DNA of 10,299 nt from positions 1 to 10,299 of the forward strand of contig JAPHSI010000092.1 of the NCBI GenBank assembly GCA_026193155.1. The letters run 5' to 3'. The notes beneath the pieces were generated by a model. That model worked only from the letters and a program-made list of their open reading frames with translations, ran no database searches and was not told the DNA's origin. Positions 1-6,783 of this stretch are shown here, one piece after another; position 1 is the stretch's first letter; the number at the start of each line of letters is the position of its first letter. The stretch comes from Sulfurimonadaceae bacterium. Its GTDB lineage: Bacteria; Campylobacterota; Campylobacteria; Campylobacterales; Sulfurimonadaceae. The translations under genes were made by a program, and so were the position numbers.

Positions 1-53
1 ATACTCTTATTAAATTCATATCTTTTGTTAATACAAAGAGAGAGATTGAATGG

Positions 54-1244
54 TTATTTGTTTACTTTGGTAACATACCTTCTATAAACAGGTACATTTC
101 TGTAACTAATAGTTACACTTTTGCTATTATCTGAAATATCATAAGCTTTTGTCAGCTTATATTTGTCGCATTTTGTAACACCATAAAAGTATAATCTATT
201 TTGCATTTTATAGTCTGCATTGATGCAAAATATAGATTTATCTTTTAATTGCTGTGCTAATTCCTTTGCAACATGAAATTTATAAACAAAATGTTTTTTT
301 GGTTTATCCATAACTATGTAAAGTTCTTTATTGAATAAAACAACAATAGTATTTAATACAAGTAGTATAAGTGAAATTTGAAAAATACTTCGATATGTTT
401 TCCTAAATTGTTTTAACCTTACCCTATAAGAACTTATAAAACTTTTTGCAGCTATTGGCAAAGATACTATTAAATATGGTGCAAAATGTTCTATTTGGAT
501 ATTTTGCCTAAATGACAATACCATAGATAGCATAAGTGTCGTAGTTGATATAAACCAAATAATCTCATGTTTTTTATCTAAATATCTTCTATATAAAATA
601 AATACTATATATATAAATACTATTGGTGAAAAAATTGCAGCATATAAAGCTAGTGCATCTAAAAAATGTCCCTTTGGAGCGCCATGAGCATCTACTCCAA
701 ATAGAGAAATAGAAATGAAAAAAGCTATTATATTAAATATAAAAAACTTTTTATTTTTAATATTTATACTATATAAACTTAATGCTAAAAAAAGATATGT
801 ATAACTATTATCTATAAAAGCAAAAGATACCAATAATAAATAATATAGTTTTTTAAAATTATTTAGATAAAGCCATATAAACAGCAATAATCCAAATATA
901 ATTAGTCCCGCTTTGTCAATGACTAAAGCTGAGCTTAAAACACCCGGTAATAAAATAAATATAAAAATCAACCAAAGCCTATGGGTATAATCTTTTATAT
1001 AGTGCTTTGATATACTATACATCAACACTACACTCATAATATGTACAAAAATCATTGGCAATCTAAGTGAAAAATCATTATGCCCAAATATATACATACT
1101 CGATTTCATTATAATTTGTAGTAAAGATATATCTCCATAAAGAATTAACGATTCTCTATATGAGATAGATATTTGGGAAGTTTGAAAAATTAGGTTTAAT
1201 GCATCTAACCCCAATATCAAAAGGAAGATGATTTTATATTTCAT
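54..1244 (-). CDS. GT-C-like (family 39/ArnT-type) multi-pass membrane protein, divergent
   Basis: This 396-residue protein is probably an inner-membrane protein of the GT-C glycosyltransferase fold, the group that moves sugars from polyprenyl-phosphate carriers to lipid or protein acceptors. An N-terminal hydrophobic helix (about 3-20) is followed by a loop and the segment FGHNDFSLRLP (53-63), which matches the 'FG.s.f.vRLP' signature of ArnT/PMT-type proteins. About eight to ten further hydrophobic segments follow, up to about 310, then a soluble tail of roughly 85 residues. The loop where family members carry Asp-Glu reads Tyr-Arg-Glu-Ser (29-32), so one acidic residue is replaced. The later Asp of the 'TPD' region appears to be kept (D110). 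The start codon overlaps the trpG stop as ATGA (1241-1244), so translation is coupled. The acceptor is unknown. Catalytic activity is uncertain because of the altered first-loop motif; it could be a non-catalytic relative. The family call is by pattern only. Confidence 0.65.
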   Translation of the reverse strand: MKYKIIFLLILGLDALNLIFQTSQISISYRESLILYGDISLLQIIMKSSMYIFGHNDFSLRLPMIFVHIMSVVLMYSISKHYIKDYTHRLWLIFIFILLPGVLSSALVIDKAGLIIFGLLLFIWLYLNNFKKLYYLLLVSFAFIDNSYTYLFLALSLYSINIKNKKFFIFNIIAFFISISLFGVDAHGAPKGHFLDALALYAAIFSPIVFIYIVFILYRRYLDKKHEIIWFISTTTLMLSMVLSFRQNIQIEHFAPYLIVSLPIAAKSFISSYRVRLKQFRKTYRSIFQISLILLVLNTIVVLFNKELYIVMDKPKKHFVYKFHVAKELAQQLKDKSIFCINADYKMQNRLYFYGVTKCDKYKLTKAYDISDNSKSVTISYRNVPVYRRYVTKVNK

Positions 1245-1810
1245 AGCTTTAAGAAGTTTCCAATCATCTCATGACCAAATTGGCTCATTATTGATTCTGG
1301 ATGAAACTGTACTCCATATATATCTTTATCTTTTACTTTTAGAGCCATAATTTCATCATCATCTGTTGAATATGCTGTTGGAAGTATAGTATCAGGAAGA
1401 GTATTCTTATCTACAATTAAAGAATGATACCTAGTAGCTATAAACTCATTTGGTAAATCTTTAAATATTTCGCATTTTGCAGACTGTTTCATTGTAGAGG
1501 TTTTTCCATGCATCATATTTTTAGCGCGGACTACATCTGCTCCAAAAACTTGTGCAATACTCTGATGTCCTAAACAAATACCTAAAATAGGCAACTTGTC
1601 TTTAAAATATTTTATAACTTCAAGAGTAATTCCAGCCTCATCTGGAGAAGCTGGTCCAGGGGAAATTATAATTTTTTCCGGATTTAGTGCAGCAATATCT
1701 TCCACACTCATTTCATCATTTCTAATAACTTTTAAATCAGCACCTAATTCTTTACAGTACTGAACAATATTATATGTAAAACTGTCGTAATTATCTATCA
1801 TTAAAATCAT
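1241..1810 (-). CDS. trpG: Anthranilate / aminodeoxychorismate synthase glutamine amidotransferase subunit
   Basis: A class I glutamine amidotransferase of 189 residues, the usual size for TrpG/PabA. It hydrolyses glutamine and passes ammonia to a chorismate-using partner (TrpE for tryptophan, PabB for folate). Visible signatures are IDNYDSFTYN (5-14), SPGP (50-53), the nucleophile motif GICLGHQ with Cys79, HGK (101-103), YHSL (128-131) and GVQFHPES with His170 and Glu172, so the Cys-His-Glu triad is intact. Neither trpE nor pabB lies in the window, so trpG and pabA cannot be told apart; one protein may serve both enzymes. The ATG at 1810 has no purine-rich Shine-Dalgarno, and an extended -10 sits just upstream. 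An internal ATG three codons in is a possible alternative start, but it also lacks a good ribosome site. The stop overlaps the next gene's ATG by four bases. Confidence 0.95.
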   Translation of the reverse strand: MILMIDNYDSFTYNIVQYCKELGADLKVIRNDEMSVEDIAALNPEKIIISPGPASPDEAGITLEVIKYFKDKLPILGICLGHQSIAQVFGADVVRAKNMMHGKTSTMKQSAKCEIFKDLPNEFIATRYHSLIVDKNTLPDTILPTAYSTDDDEIMALKVKDKDIYGVQFHPESIMSQFGHEMIGNFLKL

Positions 1811-1826
1811 AAGGTGGAGTATATCA
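1811..1826 (-). promoter_or_regulatory. Candidate extended -10 promoter giving a near-leaderless trpG transcript
   Basis: Read on the minus strand, TGATATACT occupies 1826-1818. This is an extended -10 (TGn plus a hexamer matching TATAAT at five of six bases). Seven bases separate it from the trpG ATG at 1810, so the expected transcription start falls at about 1811 or 1810. No Shine-Dalgarno exists in those bases (they read CCACCTT). No -35 match was looked for beyond what is plain by eye. This is an inference from spacing, not a demonstrated start site. Confidence 0.4.
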
Positions 1827-1845
1827 CATTTGCACTGAGGGATAC

Positions 1846-2643
1846 TTAATTTTGTATCTGCTTTTGATTTGTGAGCTGTTGTAAATAATTTGATATGTTT
1901 ATAAGAGCAAACGTTACTAAAAATATCATAAGACCAGGGAAAAAGCTAACCCACCATGCTATTTCTATAACATCTTTTCCACCACTTAAGATTGTCCCCC
2001 AACTCATTTGGGGAGCAACTATACCTAATCCTAGAAAACTAAGTCCTGACTCTGCAAGTATTGCACCTCCAACTCCAAAAGTAAAACTTACAAAATATAT
2101 AGGTGCTAAAATTGGAGCGTAATACTTAAACAATATTTTAAGTTTTGCAACATTTGCGATATTTAAAATTTTAATATAAGGCTGAGATGTTATTTTAAAA
2201 CTCTCAGAACGAATAAGTCTAGCTGTAGTCATCCATCCAGTTATAGAGATTATAATAATTAAAACCCAGGCAGATGCATTAACGTAACTAACAAGAGCTA
2301 AAAGTAAAAAGAAAGTCGGGAATGTTAAAAATAAATCCACTACAATTATAAAAGCTTTATCAATTCCACCTCTAAAATACCCTGCAATTGATCCAAGTAA
2401 CAAGCCAATTAAAGAAGCTATTAGTGCACTTCCAACACCTATAATCAAAGATATTTTTCCACCCTCTATAACTCTAGCTAAAATATCTCTGCCAAGTCGA
2501 TCTGTTCCCATTAAGTGAAAAAAAGATGGTTCCAATAATATCTTATTTGAATCTAATGTATATGGGTCTAAATGATAAAAGTAGCCACCAAAAAAAGAAA
2601 ATAAAAAAACGCTAACAATCACTATAATGCTAAATTTTGGCAT
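1846..2643 (-). CDS. Peptide/nickel-type ABC transporter permease (DppC/OppC family)
   Basis: An inner-membrane permease subunit of 265 residues, of the family that pairs with a DppB-like partner in dipeptide, oligopeptide or nickel importers. It shows a short N-terminal region with one hydrophobic helix (about 4-22), the family hallmark GTDRLGRD (46-53), five further hydrophobic segments, and the C-terminal hallmark ESGLSFLGLG (198-207) followed by SWGTIL (214-219). The cytoplasmic coupling loop that docks on the ATPase (about 145-178) is unusual: the conserved Ala-Ala-Arg and the invariant Gly are replaced (I159, L160, N161 and N164), while Pro177 is kept. No DppB partner, ATPase or substrate-binding protein is encoded in the window. 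It begins 7 bases after the flgK stop, so it is co-transcribed with the flagellar genes unless a terminator was missed. Substrate unknown. Confidence 0.88.
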   Translation of the reverse strand: MPKFSIIVIVSVFLFSFFGGYFYHLDPYTLDSNKILLEPSFFHLMGTDRLGRDILARVIEGGKISLIIGVGSALIASLIGLLLGSIAGYFRGGIDKAFIIVVDLFLTFPTFFLLLALVSYVNASAWVLIIIISITGWMTTARLIRSESFKITSQPYIKILNIANVAKLKILFKYYAPILAPIYFVSFTFGVGGAILAESGLSFLGLGIVAPQMSWGTILSGGKDVIEIAWWVSFFPGLMIFLVTFALINISNYLQQLTNQKQIQN

Positions 2644-2650
2644 AGCATCT

Positions 2651-4537
2651 CTACTGTTTAATACCTAAAAGGGTTTGCATCATCTGATCAACAGTTGTTA
2701 TAATTTTGGCTGCAGCACCATATGATGTTTGATATCTAATCAAGTTTGTCATCTCTTCATCTATACTTACTTGGGAAATAGATTGGTATTCCATCTCTGT
2801 AGCATTATATTTTGCGCTTATTGTCTCATTATAAAGTATAGCAGCATTAGTCTCAGTACCAACATCTGTCGCAGTTATATCAAACATGCCATACATTGTT
2901 GTTTCATAACTGATTCTTCCAACTTCAAATTCGTACTTTTCAAATTGTTGCTGCACAACATCTAGAGCCAAATTTGCATCTCCTGCTGCAGGGGTCTTAC
3001 CTGCAGATATATTAGTTGGATTAGATTGCAAATTAAAATTTAGACTTATATCACTAGCATCTGTACCATCAAAAAATCTACTTAATCCCATTGCACCTGC
3101 GAAGTTTGTTCCACTATTAAAATCATTTCTATCATTTAACGTATCTTCAATTCCGAAACTGTATCCTTTACTAACCATAGCTGGATTCATTGAAAGTTCT
3201 ATTGCATTATCACCACTTTTAAATGTAGCCCAACTAAACTGTAAAAAATCATCTATATCATTTATAGCACTTGCATCCGCATTATCATCTAAATTTGCTT
3301 CCATTTGACCCTGTATAGAGTTTGAACCTGCTACACCTGTCATAGAAGTTGCTGTATCTATCTTTATCTCTCTTGATGCTACTATATTTCCATCGATGTC
3401 ATATATATTTATATTAAATGATCCAGTTTTTATACCAGTATCAGAATTCACTAACGAATTAGTTGGGTTTAATACCATTTCATTAGATGTCATTCTATCT
3501 GTAGATGTTTGAGCATAAATATTATTTGTAGCCTGTATAAGCTGAGATGAAAAAGAGTCTAACTGTGAAACTGTTTTTTGTAAAATACCATCAGTAGGAA
3601 CTCCACCTTCTGAACGAACTCCAGTTTTACCTCTTAGATCTAAAATAGCGCCTATCCTACCACCTGTTACTTCTGTATCCATGGGAATTAAAACACCATC
3701 TTGTCTCTCATAAGAGATTTGATAAAAACCATTAGAATTATTACTATTGTCAGCATGAATTTTGTGAAAACTCGAACCATCAACTATATTAAATCCGTTT
3801 ACACTTATACTATAACTTCCTGTAGCAGTATTTGATGAGCTATCTATTTGAATATTTGATTCTAATCGTCCTGAATAAACATTTGCACCAATCAAACGAG
3901 ATAAACTTTTTTCTATAACATTTCTCTTATCTCTTAAGTCATTTGCAGAATATTTCCCCCCTGCTTCTGCTATATCAATAGCTCCATTTATCTCTGCTAG
4001 TTGTTCAGCCAAAGAATTTACTTCATTAATATTCACTTCTAGTTGATTGTTTACTTGAGTTTGAAGTGAGGATACTCTTGTTTGAGTCTCTTTTATGTTT
4101 TTTGTTAATATTTCTGTTTGTTGTGCTAAAGCTAATTTTATTGCATCATTATCAGGATTATCCGCAAGTGTCTGCCACATAGTATAATAATCAGCTAAAT
4201 CTGCTTTAATACCTACACCTTCAATTTCTGGAAAATATGTTGATAATTCATTTAAAGTTGTTTCAGAAAAGTCTGCATATTCTTTATCTGCAGATACAGC
4301 AGTGTACCTATCAAAAACGAAGTTGTCAAAAATTCTCTTTATTGTTTGAATCTCTGAACCATTACCAACTTGACCTTCTGTTGCATATATAGGAGTTGCT
4401 GCAGAAGTTACCACCCTTTGTCTAGAATAACCTTCCGATTCTGCATTAGATATATTGTGAGAAGTTGTGTTTACACCTGCTTGAGAAGCATTAAGTCCAG
4501 TATATCCTATATGTAAAGAGTTAAAAATTGATGGCAT
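2651..4537 (-). CDS. flgK: Flagellar hook-associated protein 1 (hook-filament junction)
   Basis: FlgK forms the first junction ring between hook and filament after export through the flagellar type III apparatus. The N-terminal D0 region carries the rod/hook-family signature NISNAESEGYSRQ (28-40). The ANDLRDKRN segment is the usual FlgK D1 motif. The C-terminal D0 helix (about the last 35 residues) contains DEEMTNLIRYQTSY and VDQMMQTLLG, nearly identical to the family pattern. At 628 residues it is longer than the enterobacterial protein (about 547) and close to Campylobacter versions; the extra length is in the central, surface-exposed Asn/Ser/Asp-rich domains. The start is an ATG with AGGGAT six bases upstream, overlapping the stop of the flgN-like gene, so the chaperone and its likely client are translationally linked. 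No cysteine is seen. Confidence 0.96.
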   Translation of the reverse strand: MPSIFNSLHIGYTGLNASQAGVNTTSHNISNAESEGYSRQRVVTSAATPIYATEGQVGNGSEIQTIKRIFDNFVFDRYTAVSADKEYADFSETTLNELSTYFPEIEGVGIKADLADYYTMWQTLADNPDNDAIKLALAQQTEILTKNIKETQTRVSSLQTQVNNQLEVNINEVNSLAEQLAEINGAIDIAEAGGKYSANDLRDKRNVIEKSLSRLIGANVYSGRLESNIQIDSSSNTATGSYSISVNGFNIVDGSSFHKIHADNSNNSNGFYQISYERQDGVLIPMDTEVTGGRIGAILDLRGKTGVRSEGGVPTDGILQKTVSQLDSFSSQLIQATNNIYAQTSTDRMTSNEMVLNPTNSLVNSDTGIKTGSFNINIYDIDGNIVASREIKIDTATSMTGVAGSNSIQGQMEANLDDNADASAINDIDDFLQFSWATFKSGDNAIELSMNPAMVSKGYSFGIEDTLNDRNDFNSGTNFAGAMGLSRFFDGTDASDISLNFNLQSNPTNISAGKTPAAGDANLALDVVQQQFEKYEFEVGRISYETTMYGMFDITATDVGTETNAAILYNETISAKYNATEMEYQSISQVSIDEEMTNLIRYQTSYGAAAKIITTVDQMMQTLLGIKQ

Positions 4538-4546
4538 AATTTATCC

Positions 4547-4975
4547 CTAAACCCTTACTTCTAGTATAGATGGATTTTTAGAAGCTTTGGATTCATATCC
4601 ATCCATTTCAGTAGGTACCAATCTTTCCAGAAAAGAGTTATATAAATTACTTACTGTCAAAACGAGCTTTGCATATTTTTTGTTAATGTTTCTGAGGTTT
4701 GATAGTTCTATCTTTAAATCATCAAGTGCTTTATGTTGTTCTTCATTTAGTAAATTCGGTAAATCTGAGTCAGGGTTTTTACTCATTAAAGAAGAAATCT
4801 CATGATCAATCATAGCTTTTTTAGATTCGAAACTTTTTATTTTTTCTTCTTTTAATGACAATCTTTCAAATTGTGGGTCATGTTTAGCCTCTTTTATATC
4901 ATCTATATCTGATTTCGTAATCTCTATAATATCTCTTAAATCAGCCAGTGCACCTTGTAAATGATGAGACAACAT
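4547..4975 (-). CDS. flgN: FlgN-like flagellar export chaperone
   Basis: A 142-residue, almost entirely helical, charged protein lying between flgM and flgK. This is the position of the FlgN-type chaperone for FlgK in Campylobacter (the gene after flgM and before flgK). It shows three long amphipathic helices with heptad-like spacing (about 5-30, 36-65 and 78-120) and a conserved-looking C-terminal tail ending ILEVRV, in line with FlgN-family four-helix chaperones that keep hook-associated proteins export-ready. Sequence identity to classical FlgN is too low to see by eye, so the name rests mostly on location, size and helical character. A TTG six bases upstream (4981) is in frame, but the GGGG would touch it; AGGGG at 4986-4982 lies six bases from the ATG at 4975, so that start is chosen. 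The stop overlaps the flgK ribosome site. Confidence 0.75.
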   Translation of the reverse strand: MLSHHLQGALADLRDIIEITKSDIDDIKEAKHDPQFERLSLKEEKIKSFESKKAMIDHEISSLMSKNPDSDLPNLLNEEQHKALDDLKIELSNLRNINKKYAKLVLTVSNLYNSFLERLVPTEMDGYESKASKNPSILEVRV

Positions 4976-4981
4976 TCTCAA

Positions 4982-4986
4982 CCCCT
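4982..4986 (-). promoter_or_regulatory. Shine-Dalgarno deciding the flgN-like start
   Basis: AGGGG on the minus strand is separated by TTGAGA (six bases) from the ATG at 4975. It abuts the alternative TTG at 4981 with no spacer, so it favours the ATG. Confidence 0.6.
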
Positions 4987-4997
4987 ATCATAAATAT

Positions 4998-5216
4998 TTA
5001 AAGCAACTCGTCCGCTATTTTCTGAGAAAGAGCTTCTAAATTTACTTTATATTGACCGGAAGCTATATCACTTTTAATCCTGTCAATTTTGCTAGTATCT
5101 CCTTGTGAAGATATACTAGCCTCCGCTTTTCGCGTAGCACTCTTTGCCTGCTTCGCTTCATTTGTATTATTTGAATATGCTCCTGAAAGCGCATTATTAT
5201 TAAGTTTAGAAATCAC
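4998..5216 (-). CDS. flgM: Anti-sigma-28 factor FlgM
   Basis: FlgM binds and holds sigma-28 (FliA) so that late flagellar genes stay off until the hook is finished and FlgM is exported. At 72 residues it is small even for the family. The N-terminal half is rich in Asn, Ser, Ala and Lys and probably disordered. The C-terminal 28 residues (45-72) carry the sigma-binding signature DRIKSDIASGQYKVN followed by the helix LEALSQKIADELL. It starts with GTG (5216), supported by AAAGGA at 5228-5223 and a six-base spacer. The 80-base gap upstream, the largest inside the flagellar train, holds promoter-like elements and a palindrome, so flgM is likely controlled separately as well as by read-through. The flgN-like gene follows after 22 bases. 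Confidence 0.93.
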   Translation of the reverse strand: MISKLNNNALSGAYSNNTNEAKQAKSATRKAEASISSQGDTSKIDRIKSDIASGQYKVNLEALSQKIADELL

Positions 5217-5232
5217 GATTTATCCTTTATCG

Positions 5233-5247
5233 ATACTCTAAGAGTAT
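5233..5247. repeat. 15-bp palindrome in the flgM leader
   Basis: ATACTCT-A-AGAGTAT is a perfect inverted repeat of two 7-base arms around one base. It lies between the candidate flgM promoter elements and the flgM ribosome site. No T-run follows on either strand, so it is not a rho-independent terminator. It could be a binding site for a dimeric regulator; as RNA it would need to lose pairs to form a loop. Confidence 0.6.
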
Positions 5248-5261
5248 TCCCATATGTAACT

Positions 5262-5284
5262 ATATCGACAAATTATAAAATTTA
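5262..5284 (-). promoter_or_regulatory. Candidate internal promoter(s) for flgM
   Basis: On the minus strand TAAA (5284-5281) is followed 13 bases later by CGATAT (5267-5262), the -10 form used by sigma-28 in Campylobacter. A perfect sigma-70 -10, TATAAT, lies between them at 5277-5272. The sigma-28 spacing is shorter than the enterobacterial one, so which sigma factor acts here is open. Either would give a leader of about 40-50 bases that includes the palindrome at 5233-5247. Confidence 0.45.
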
Positions 5285-5296
5285 TCAAGTGATTTT

Positions 5297-5596
5297 CTAT
5301 TTTTTCTCACTTAAATAATCAAATAACATTTGACTAAATCCAAAACCCCCTGCACTTGCTTTTGCAAGTTCCTCTCTATACATAGATTTATATATCTTAT
5401 CACCGGGATCTTTTTGATCACTAAAAAGATCTTCTTGATTTTTCATGGCATTATCCATAAGCATTTTTAGAATTATAGATTCAAATGCATCTGTTTGTTC
5501 TCTGATTTTAGCTTCATCAGAGTCTTTATCTATACTTGGGACATCTCTTTGTGCCATCAACGAGGCATTTAATGCAACAGTATTTGAACCATACAT
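5297..5596 (-). CDS. flgJ: Flagellar rod-binding protein (FlgJ N-terminal domain only)
   Basis: A 99-residue protein matching the FlgJ rod-binding domain. That domain helps rod and P-ring assembly in the periplasm and acts as a rod scaffold or cap. The domain spans about 30-99, with TDAFESIILKMLMDNAMK near its start and a C-terminal GGFGFSQMLFDYL; the segment KIYKSMYREELAKA between them is typical. The muramidase domain fused in enterobacterial FlgJ is absent, as is usual in Campylobacterota, so peptidoglycan must be opened by another enzyme not encoded here. There is no classical signal peptide. Its ribosome site AAGGAG (5608-5603) overlaps the flgI stop codon, tying its translation to flgI. 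Confidence 0.9.
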   Translation of the reverse strand: MYGSNTVALNASLMAQRDVPSIDKDSDEAKIREQTDAFESIILKMLMDNAMKNQEDLFSDQKDPGDKIYKSMYREELAKASAGGFGFSQMLFDYLSEKK

Positions 5597-5606
5597 AATA
5601 CACTCC

Positions 5607-6653
5607 TTATATTATCTTTAACTCGGCAGATATGGAACCTGCACTTTTCATTGCCTCTAATATAGCAATAATATCTTTAGGAGTAGCTCCTAGTTTTTGC
5701 AATGAACGTACAAGATTAGCCACAGTCGTTGTGCCTTTTTTTGTATACAACTCATTTTCATTAAGACCTATAACCAAATTATCATCCACACTCATTGAAC
5801 CTTCCGGTGCATCAAGATTATTTTGTTCCTTAATCTTAATAGTTATGTCTCCATGAGTCATAATAATTGGTTTAATCTCTATACCCACTCCAGCAATCAC
5901 AGTTCCAGTTCTCTCATTTATAATGATTTTATTCTTTGTGTTATAGTCCATATCTATATCTTGAACCTCAGCCAAAAATTCAATCATAGATTTATTTTCA
6001 GGCTTTTTAAGCTTTATTGTACGAGGGTCCATAGCCACAGCTACCTGTGTATTATAAAAACCATTAATAGCTTTTTGAATATTTACTGAGTTTTTTAGGT
6101 TGGATTCTTTTAAAGACAATGTTACATATTTTTGATTATATAAATCAATATTTATCTCTCGTTCAACAAATCCACCTTCATATATAAGCCCCGCAGTAGG
6201 ATGTGTTTCACCACCTCCACCTCTAGTATTTCTACCACCAATACTCACAGGTCCTTGAGCAAGAGCATAGATACGACCATCAACCCCTTTTAAAGGAGTC
6301 ATCAAAAGTGTACCACCTTCTAAGCTTTTTGCATCACCGATAGAAGAAACTGTAATATCAAATTTATCCCCCTGTTTTGCAAAAGGGTTTAAGTTCGCTG
6401 TTACAACAACAGCAGCTACATTTTTTGATTTTATATCAATTGGTTTCATATCTATATTCATAGCTTTAAGCATATTTGCAATTGATTGTAGAGTAAATTT
6501 AGAAGTAGTACCGTCACCGGTTTTTTTAAGACCAACAACTAGTGAATACCCTATTAAGTGATTCTGTCTTACTCCAACAATATTTGCAACATCATTTATC
6601 TTTGTCGCATAAATTGTAGATACAAGAAGTAAAAATAATATTATTGTTCTCAT
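5607..6653 (-). CDS. flgI: Flagellar P-ring protein precursor
   Basis: FlgI assembles the periplasmic P ring, the bushing around the flagellar rod in the peptidoglycan layer. It is 348 residues from the chosen ATG, the normal family length. A Sec signal peptide is plain at 1-16 (short positive start, hydrophobic core, cleavage after TIYA). Family signatures follow: GVRQNHLIGYSLVVGLKKTG (27-46), ALAQGPVSIGG (130-140), NERTGTVIAGV (246-256) and a C-terminal block around LVRSLQKLGATPKDIIAILE. The protein has no cysteine, so it lacks the disulfide reported for enterobacterial FlgI. A TTG directly before the ATG is in frame, but AAAGGA at 6666-6661 is seven bases from the ATG and only four from the TTG, so the ATG is preferred. 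It is the first gene of the train driven from the sigma-54-type promoter at 6681-6698. Confidence 0.96.
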   Translation of the reverse strand: MRTIILFLLLVSTIYATKINDVANIVGVRQNHLIGYSLVVGLKKTGDGTTSKFTLQSIANMLKAMNIDMKPIDIKSKNVAAVVVTANLNPFAKQGDKFDITVSSIGDAKSLEGGTLLMTPLKGVDGRIYALAQGPVSIGGRNTRGGGGETHPTAGLIYEGGFVEREINIDLYNQKYVTLSLKESNLKNSVNIQKAINGFYNTQVAVAMDPRTIKLKKPENKSMIEFLAEVQDIDMDYNTKNKIIINERTGTVIAGVGIEIKPIIMTHGDITIKIKEQNNLDAPEGSMSVDDNLVIGLNENELYTKKGTTTVANLVRSLQKLGATPKDIIAILEAMKSAGSISAELKII

Positions 6654-6680
6654 CAACTAATCCTTTAGTACTTTATTAAA

Positions 6681-6698
6681 AGCAAACTTTATTCCAAC
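6681..6698 (-). promoter_or_regulatory. Sigma-54 (RpoN) -24/-12 promoter of the flgI operon
   Basis: On the minus strand the segment from 6697 to 6681 reads TTGGAATAAAGTTTGCT. It has GG (6695-6694) and GC (6683-6682) with exactly 10 bases between, and it matches the core TGG...TTGCT of the RpoN consensus. Transcription would start near 6671, giving a leader of about 18 bases that holds AAAGGA before the flgI ATG. In Campylobacterota rod, ring and hook genes are known to be RpoN-dependent and activated by the FlgS/FlgR system; that link is known biology, not visible here. Confidence 0.82.
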
Positions 6699-6718
6699 AA
6701 AGAATAAAAAAACTATTA

Positions 6719-6778
6719 TTAACATAATATTTTAGATTAAGTTAATACAAATAAGTTTTTAGTTAACATATTGTTTAA
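6719..6778. repeat. Imperfect direct repeat upstream of the diguanylate cyclase gene
   Basis: TTAACATAATATTTTA (6719-6734) and TTAACATATTGTTTAA (6763-6778) agree at 13 of 16 bases, and the starts are 44 bases apart, about four helical turns. In such AT-rich DNA part of this may be chance. The spacing and the promoter-proximal location make a regulator-binding pair possible. Confidence 0.35.
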
Positions 6779-6783
6779 TCTAA
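6732..6783 (+). repeat. Inverted repeat ending at the ribosome site of the diguanylate cyclase gene
   Basis: TTAGATTAA (6732-6740) and TTAATCTAA (6775-6783) are perfect 9-base inverted arms. Inside them GTTAA (6741-6745) can pair with TTAAC (6763-6767). The right arm runs into the AAGGAG ribosome site (6782-6787). If transcribed, folding would cover the edge of that site. It may equally be an operator in DNA. Confidence 0.4.

Noticed and set aside
1..19. Possible start of a further minus-strand gene (ATG at 19, reading MNLIRV to the window edge)
   Set aside because: Only six codons are visible and no convincing ribosome site precedes the ATG. The spacing after the GT-C-like gene is compatible with an operon member, but this is not enough for a call.
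2651..4537. Flagellin-like or horizontally acquired insertion inside flgK because of its length
   Set aside because: The extra length lies in the variable central domains, base composition and codon use look continuous, and Campylobacterota FlgK proteins are normally over 600 residues.
5233..5247. Palindrome before flgM as an intrinsic terminator
   Set aside because: There is no T-run after it on either strand, the loop would be one base, and it is AT-rich.
5632..6089. Open frames on the plus strand antisense to flgI
   Set aside because: They mirror a well-supported flgI reading frame and their translations lack domain features. Similar antisense frames over flgK, the flgN-like gene, the permease and rsmD were rejected for the same reason.
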